From Polyangiaceae bacterium (GTDB taxonomy: Bacteria; Myxococcota_A; Polyangia; Polyangiales; Polyangiaceae): 64,000 nt of DNA. The notes under the pieces were generated by a model. The model ran no database searches, was not told where the DNA came from, and saw only the letters and a program-made list of their open reading frames with translations. Shown piece after piece: positions 59,521-64,000 of the stretch. The position numbers were made by a program, and so were the translations under genes. The stretch spans positions 1,864,708 through 1,928,707 of the forward strand of contig JABTUA010000002.1 in assembly GCA_015075635.1 (NCBI GenBank), read 5' to 3'. Numbering within the stretch: position 1 is the stretch's first letter; each line of letters starts with the position of its first letter.

Positions 59521-60155
59521 ATTCGGACTACCCTGACGAGGACGCCAAGCTCTCGGCGTGCACCGACATATCGATCCTTGATCGGCTCGCGTTTGGAATT
59601 CTTGGGCGTGAGGGCCTCCGCGCTTCAGAGCTGCGCGAGCTTGCCTGGCGCGAGGTCGATCTTGACCGCGGCACCATCGCGTTGGACGTCAACAAGACCG
59701 ATGACCCTCGCTCCTGGGTGCTCGACCCCGGCGTGCTACGAGCTTTGCGGCTCTGGCAGAAGCTCTTTCACGAGGACGCGCAGCCGGACGAATTCATCCT
59801 CGTGCACGATGGCTGCCGTTTTGATCTGAACAAGCTCGCCAAGCGTCTTCGCGATGCGCTGAAACGAGCCAGAGTCCAGCGCGAGGCGCTCTTCAGCCAA
59901 TCCGAGCAGCGCATGCATCTTCGCGCCCACGATCTCCGAGGCACGTTCGTCACGCTGGCCCTGGCCGACGGCAAGACCGAGACGTGGGTCGCCGACCGCA
60001 CCGGCCACAAGTCGAGCGCCATGATCAACCGCTACCGTCGCGCTGCTCGCTCCGCCGCGGAGCTTCATCTCGGGTGGCTGCGGCCCCTCGATCGACTCAT
60101 CCCCGAACTTCGAAAAGGCACCGAAAAGGCACGGCGCTTGACCATCGCGAGGTGA
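59521..60155 (+). pseudogene. Tyrosine recombinase, catalytic domain only
   Basis: After the IS66 right end the frame reads the catalytic domain of a phage-type integrase: REGLRASELRELAWREVDLD (first Arg), HLRAHDLRGTFVTLALADG (HxLR), RTGHKSSAMINRYRR (GH and the Tyr). The N-terminal core-binding and arm domains are missing: left of the IS the same frame closes with TGA nine codons in. The open frame that starts at 59394 inside the IS is an accident. The fragment ends 59 bases before a tRNA-Arg, the usual place of an integrase beside its attachment site. Confidence 0.75.
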
Positions 60156-60214
60156 CGTGGAAGAAGACGCGCCGTGCTTCGTCCAAACTTTCGGTAGCTT
60201 GCGAAGCAATCCCT

Positions 60215-60287
<73 letters not shown>

Positions 60288-60324
60288 CTGATATCGCTGA
60301 GGAATCCGCCTGACCTTGTGCAAG

Positions 60325-60360
60325 CTGCACAAGATTCTGCACAAGAAGCTGCACAAGATC
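60325..60360 (+). repeat. Three 12-bp direct repeats after the tRNA
   Basis: CTGCACAAGA recurs at 60325, 60337 and 60349 with an exact 12-base period (fourth word GTGCAAG just before). It lies 38 bases after the tRNA. It could be an integrase arm-site array or encode a short Lys/His/Leu helix if the following gene begins at TTG 60316. Confidence 0.6.
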
Positions 60361-60384
60361 GGGATCGAACGCGGACCGAAGGTC

Positions 60385-61044
60385 ATGACGACTGCGCAGA
60401 ATCAGAAGCTCAAAGTTCCGTGCCCCGCATGCCGACAGCCCACGAACCATGAGGTGCTGTTTGGGCATGCGACGGACGAAGGCTCCGAGGAGCACGACAT
60501 CCACGCCAGCCGCGACCACCAGGTGATCCGGTGCCTCGGGTGTGAGCGGGTTTCGTTCCGCGAGGCGTCCTGGTGCAGCGAGAGTCTCGACCCCGAGACG
60601 GGTCTACCGGAAACCTACGAAACCCTATTTCCGAGTCGCGTGGAGATCCGCGCACCCATAGACGCTGAGCGGTACCTGCCGGCCGATGTCGCCAGGATGT
60701 ACGGAGAAACAATTCGAGTGTTCAACGCAGGCGCCAGGGTTCTGACCGCTGCTGGAATCCGGGCCACGGTCGAGGCTGTGTGCATTGAGCGAGGTTGTAC
60801 GGGACGCGATTTGAAGCAGCGGATCGACGCGCTTGTTTCATCGGGCGCGGTATCCACTACCCAGGAGCAGGTACTAACGGCGCACCGGTTCATGGGCAAC
60901 GACGCCGTCCACGAAATGCTCGCCCCCGATGAGGACGAGTTGCCCAAGGCTCTGGACGCTCTGGAAGCTGTCCTGGCCTCGGTCTACCAACTCCCCGCTG
61001 TTGCCGCCGAGTTGAACCACCGACGGGCGCGGCGGAAGAAGTAG
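60385..61044 (+). CDS. DUF4145-domain protein with zinc ribbon
   Basis: 219 residues from ATG 60385 (TTG 60316 would add the repeat-encoded leader). N-terminal CPACRQ and a later CLGCERV form a CxxC...CxxC zinc site; the C-terminal half is helical with the DUF4145 hallmark HRFMGNDAVHE. DUF4145 domains occur in restriction and defence-associated proteins, but the function here is unknown. It is convergent with the integrase, with stops that touch. Confidence 0.75.
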   Translation: MTTAQNQKLKVPCPACRQPTNHEVLFGHATDEGSEEHDIHASRDHQVIRCLGCERVSFREASWCSESLDPETGLPETYETLFPSRVEIRAPIDAERYLPADVARMYGETIRVFNAGARVLTAAGIRATVEAVCIERGCTGRDLKQRIDALVSSGAVSTTQEQVLTAHRFMGNDAVHEMLAPDEDELPKALDALEAVLASVYQLPAVAAELNHRRARRKK

Positions 61045-62277
61045 CTATCGCCTCCAGACGAGCCCGATCTTCTTCTGCGCCTCGCCGAGTGCCGCCAACA
61101 AGTCCCCCTTGAAATATCTCAGCTCGGCCGCGCCAACCGGAGCGTGCCCAAGGAACCGCCGGACAAGAGCACTTTCGACGTTGGCGTTCACCAGCCAGGT
61201 CGCCCCACATCCCCTGGCGTCGTGGAAGCACAGGTTGGTTCCGGCCCGCTTGTCCGAAAGGCCAACCGAGACAAGATCAGCCCGGAAGAAGGCAGCGCTT
61301 GGGGGTCGAGCGAAACCACCATCGTCACGGGGGAAGAGCGGATCGTCCGGCTTGGAAAGTTGCCCGACCAGATCTTCCCATCCGAGATCAAGCCATGCTC
61401 GGAGAGCAGCAACGGCAGCCGCGTGAAGCGGAAGCCGTCGGATCGACCATGGCGTCTTCGTAGGGCCGAGCTTGGCAAACCCGTCTCGATGCCGGAGCGA
61501 GCATGCCTTGTTGATCTCGACGAAGGGGATCGGTGCGTCGAGATGCGCTTCTCGGACCCGCAGTCCGGCGATCTCTCCGTCCCTGAGCAAGCTGGTGAAG
61601 GCCAGCGTGTACCGGGCTGCTCGACCGAGTGGGACACCTTTCCCGTCGAGTAGCTTCTGGACATCGGCCACGTTGAGCGGGGCATCGTCCAGGGTAGCGA
61701 ACCGGCCGTCTTGCTTGTGCCGCTGGGGCAGGAGGTTCCGGACCCAGTCTTTCCTAAGTGGGTTTTCCGAGAGGATCGCGTCTCCCTCCGGGCTCGTCGT
61801 GAAGTCCAGGAACGTCCTGAGCGTGGCGGCCACGTTGTTCACCGTCTGCCGGCCGGCCTTGCCCTTCAGCTTCCTGATGAACTCGGCGATCTTCTTCTGC
61901 CCATCGATGGTGCCGAAGCTCTTCACAGCGATGTCGCCCAACTCGGGGAGAACGTGGATTTTGAAGTGGGACTTGTTGTTCGAGATGGTCGCGGCCGACA
62001 GCTCCTCATCCGGTTCCCGAAGCTTCATCCAGCGCTCGAACAACTCCCGCACACTTGGCCCATCGTTCGTGGTCCGGGGCTTCGGGATGCTTCCGCTGAT
62101 CCGGCCGTTCAGGATCTTCGCCGCCGCCCACTCAAGCGCCTGCCGCTTGCCAACCACCGGCTCCTTCTTCGGAATGGTGATCGGCTTCCACTGGTTCGGG
62201 GCAACCCGGTACGGGACCACCCATCGCCCGTCAGCACGCTGGTACGGAATGCCGAAGTTCTCGGGCCGCCTGAGCAT
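61045..62277 (-). CDS. Site-specific tyrosine recombinase (integrase), apparently intact
   Basis: 410 residues from ATG 62277. N-terminal arm-binding-like part (GIPYQRADGRWVVPYRV), core-binding helices (about 75-160), then the catalytic domain: TSLLRDGEIAGLRVRE (Arg), FHDARGCGATWLVN (HxxR), FLGHAPVGAAELRYF (GH, Tyr). Its start overlaps the stop of the DNA-binding gene upstream (TGATG), so both are one transcript, as for integrase-excisionase pairs. Probable owner: an element ending at or near the tRNA-Arg. Confidence 0.88.
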   Translation of the reverse strand: MLRRPENFGIPYQRADGRWVVPYRVAPNQWKPITIPKKEPVVGKRQALEWAAAKILNGRISGSIPKPRTTNDGPSVRELFERWMKLREPDEELSAATISNNKSHFKIHVLPELGDIAVKSFGTIDGQKKIAEFIRKLKGKAGRQTVNNVAATLRTFLDFTTSPEGDAILSENPLRKDWVRNLLPQRHKQDGRFATLDDAPLNVADVQKLLDGKGVPLGRAARYTLAFTSLLRDGEIAGLRVREAHLDAPIPFVEINKACSLRHRDGFAKLGPTKTPWSIRRLPLHAAAVAALRAWLDLGWEDLVGQLSKPDDPLFPRDDGGFARPPSAAFFRADLVSVGLSDKRAGTNLCFHDARGCGATWLVNANVESALVRRFLGHAPVGAAELRYFKGDLLAALGEAQKKIGLVWRR

Positions 62278-62792
62278 CAGGGCGACTCCTTCCTGCCACG
62301 CTCTCGCAACCGGACCAGATCGGGTCCGCCGCTCTCCACCCATGCGTCGCCTTCGGGGAGAAGGATCCGCACGCCTCGACCTTTCACCCCATTTGTGGGC
62401 AGGCCGTGCATGCACCACTTCCGGACCATGGAGAGGCTCACGGCATGCCGGACCGCGAACTCCTTCTGTTTGATCTTCCGCCGCTCAACCAGCTTCGGTG
62501 CGGGTGGAACTGGCGCTGGAGGCACGGGCGGTGGCGGCGCTCGTTCAGATGACGACGCCCCCGCGCTGACCAGCCGCCCGAGCAGCCCGATGATCTCCGC
62601 CTGGTGACGTTCACGGTCGAGACCCCGGACACGCTCCCCGTACTCGATGGCGTCGTCCACGGACTCGTAGTCCACGACCGCGTGGGGTGGCGCTTCCGGA
62701 TTCTCGGGGTCGATCTTTGGGATCTTGACCCGGAATCGAAGCGGTTTCCGGGGGTTTGCCTCTGTCGGGGCGCTTTGGCCAACGGTACTCAT
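62277..62792 (-). CDS. Putative excisionase-like DNA-binding protein
   Basis: 171 residues from ATG 62792. N-terminal half: Pro-rich and acidic (RVKIPKIDPENPEAPP) with a DYESVDDAIEYGERVRGL helix. C-terminal half: a helix-turn-helix (KQKEFAVRHAVSLSMVRKW) and a wing (CMHGLPTNGVKGRGVRIL) similar to the AlpA/MerR-type DNA-binding proteins that act as excisionases. It is coupled to the integrase. The Pro spacer between halves makes it longer than typical excisionases. Confidence 0.6.
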   Translation of the reverse strand: MSTVGQSAPTEANPRKPLRFRVKIPKIDPENPEAPPHAVVDYESVDDAIEYGERVRGLDRERHQAEIIGLLGRLVSAGASSSERAPPPPVPPAPVPPAPKLVERRKIKQKEFAVRHAVSLSMVRKWCMHGLPTNGVKGRGVRILLPEGDAWVESGGPDLVRLRERGRKESP

Positions 62793-63031
62793 GACCGGAG
62801 TACGCGCCGGCCGTTTGGCGATCAACCCCTGCCGCCGGTTGCAGATGATTCGCCGATGACTGGTTCTGCCAGCTCTGCTCGGCCGAAGGTAACCTTGCAG
62901 GGTGAAGCGTTTCGGCTTGGCCGATCCCAGATGCGAGCCCGGATGCAGATGGGTCAACGACCGACGCCTGCTCGGGTGGTGTGCCCGGACCGATCTGGGC
63001 AAGCACGTTCGAAACGCCGACAGCAGCAAGC

Positions 63032-63352
63032 TTACCGGAACAGCTTGGAGAGCGCCGAGCGGCGCACGGAGACGAAGGGCGGCCCGTCCGGCTGGGCGGT
63101 AGGCACCATGAAGGCTCCTCGGTCGAGCTTCTTCATGAGGGTCTGATCCCCGTCCTCGCTCACGAGGTAGAGCAGGAGGGTGTCCTGCTTCTTGTTGGTG
63201 AACAGGAACGCCATGTCGGGTTGAGGCTCCACGCCAAGCGTGTCGGCGCAAAACGAGCGGAGCCTCGTCGTCCCCCAGCGCATGCTGATCGGCTTCGGGT
63301 AGATGAGCACCTTGTTGATCTGCCGAGGGATGAAAAGGTCGAGCAAGGTCAC
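63032..63352 (-). CDS. Orphan IS66 Orf2 (TnpB)-like protein
   Basis: 106 residues from a GTG at 63352 (63400 is an alternative). It follows the TnpB pattern at a distance: MRWGTTRLRSFCADTLG, MAFLFTNKKQDTLLLYLVSE, DGDQTLMKKLDRGAFMVP. There is no tnpA or tnpC beside it and no IS66 end is seen. It may be a relic, or a copy kept for another purpose by the integrative element. The 239 bases before the excisionase-like gene (62793-63031) contain no gene I can see. Confidence 0.6.
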   Translation of the reverse strand: MTLLDLFIPRQINKVLIYPKPISMRWGTTRLRSFCADTLGVEPQPDMAFLFTNKKQDTLLLYLVSEDGDQTLMKKLDRGAFMVPTAQPDGPPFVSVRRSALSKLFR

Positions 63353-63435
63353 CTCACGAGCCGAACCGCAACGATCCGGTGGCGCGGTTCCGTCTGGCAC
63401 AGCTCAACGGCTGGCGCAATTGCGTCCTTCATGGA

Positions 63436-63797
63436 CTACACCCAGCGCCATGAGTCCAGATCCCAAGTTCCACCCGTTCCTCCGAGAACCGGATCAAGGA
63501 AGCTCCGAGCCACCTCGTAGACCGCGTCCAGCGTGGGCCAGGGAAGATCATCTTCCCGAGCCATCCATTCGTACACGGGCTTCCATCCTTCAGGGGGAGC
63601 GGGCAGAGCATCGGGAAGCGGATGCGTTCCTCGAAAGGAGAACGTCGCCTCGATTGCAGCTCGGAGATGGCCACTCTCGAAGGGGCCGGTCATGCCCAGC
63701 AACGCGAAGTCAGGCAGATCCTTGACCCGGGAGTTCTCCCGCTCTCTCGGCTGCGTGTAGCGGGAACCACCCCGTCGGTCAAGGCGTGCGGAGCATC
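63436..63797 (-). pseudogene. C-terminal fragment of an AbiEii-type nucleotidyltransferase toxin
   Basis: The frame from about 63797 reads RYTQPRERENSRVKDLPDFA and ATFSFRGTHPLPDALPAPPE, then LPWPTLDAVYEVA to the end, which corresponds to the C-terminal part of AbiEii/AbiGii toxins. A stop precedes it and the N-terminal nucleotidyltransferase domain is not in the window in frame, so the gene is broken. No antitoxin is visible. Confidence 0.55.
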
Positions 63798-63843
63798 AGG
63801 AGCATTCCGATAGGCCGAGCCGTGGCCGGACGACCAAGGTCAG

Positions 63844-64000
63844 CTATGTCGACAGCTCAGCGCACCATGCCACAACCATTTCGGCGGCCCCGAGAAGAAA
63901 CCTTGCATGGTGTCGAGCCACGGGGATGCCCCCAGCGTGATGGCGGCCTCCAATGTGATACAGCTTCGAGAGCTTCACGAGCATTTCCTTGGCGGCTTCA
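63844..64000 (-). CDS. C-terminal end of an unknown protein, runs off the window
   Basis: The last 51 residues (VKLSKLYHIGGRHHAGGIPV and FLLGAAEMVVAW within) read like a true protein, with the N-terminus beyond base 64000. No family is recognised. It lies directly upstream of the AbiEii-toxin fragment on the same strand. Confidence 0.4.
   Translation of the reverse strand, partial: EAAKEMLVKLSKLYHIGGRHHAGGIPVARHHARFLLGAAEMVVAWCAELST

Overview
The window is high-GC DNA that looks like a chromosome segment of a myxobacterium (Myxococcota, most likely class Polyangia). The signs are a Ser/Thr kinase with a PEGA tail followed by a TPR/PEGA protein, many lipoproteins with long Gly/Ser linkers, collagen-like and Cys-rich surface lipoproteins, and multihaem cytochrome clusters of the Anaeromyxobacter/Geobacter type. 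The taxonomic call is inference.

Layout. 1-4.1 kb: an inner-membrane electron-exit module on the + strand, with the C-terminal half of a cytochrome b, a 9-haem membrane-anchored cytochrome and a cytochrome with about 34 haem motifs, followed by a tandem OB-fold (NrfJ-like) protein. 5.2-5.8 kb: a GC-only degenerate repeat. 5.9-6.6 kb: a VapC/AbrB-type toxin-antitoxin pair. 6.9-11.0 kb: a - strand operon of outer-membrane beta-barrel, 12-haem lipoprotein and 15-haem lipoprotein, i.e. a porin-cytochrome conduit. Together the two haem clusters could carry electrons from quinol to the cell surface or the reverse. 11-33 kb: mostly housekeeping and envelope genes (two L,D-transpeptidases, RuvB, thioesterase, CAP-domain lipoprotein, kinase and PEGA partner, periplasmic binding protein, amidohydrolase, acyl-CoA dehydrogenase, HTH-ATPase regulator, Nudix, FadL-type barrel, copper-monooxygenase-like lipoprotein).

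33.35-35.3 kb: about 1.9 kb with no credible gene. It ends in a strong intrinsic terminator for the - strand and is full of hairpins whose imperfect pairs become G-U wobbles mainly on the - strand, with GAAA and UUCG loops on that strand. I regard it as a candidate very large structured non-coding RNA and the best novelty lead here. Two DnaA-box-like sites lie just upstream of it.

35.7-55.4 kb: a coiled-coil mini-protein, MscS channel, EVE-domain protein, EEP-fold lipoprotein, FadJ-type beta-oxidation enzyme, TonB-like protein, a PilZ-FtsH-lipoprotein operon, an OPT transporter and Gly/Cys-rich lipoproteins. At 49.8-50.7 kb three gene pieces are fused end to end, a deletion scar or assembly chimera.

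55.4-64 kb: accessory DNA. A 20-bp copy of the 5' end of a tRNA-Arg at 55467 and the intact tRNA-Arg at 60215 bracket a decayed element with a headless tyrosine recombinase. An IS66-family insertion (56749-59512) sits in it with perfect 8-bp target duplications. To the right are a DUF4145 protein, an intact integrase with a DNA-binding partner, an orphan IS66 Orf2-like protein, an AbiEii-toxin fragment and a gene running off the edge.
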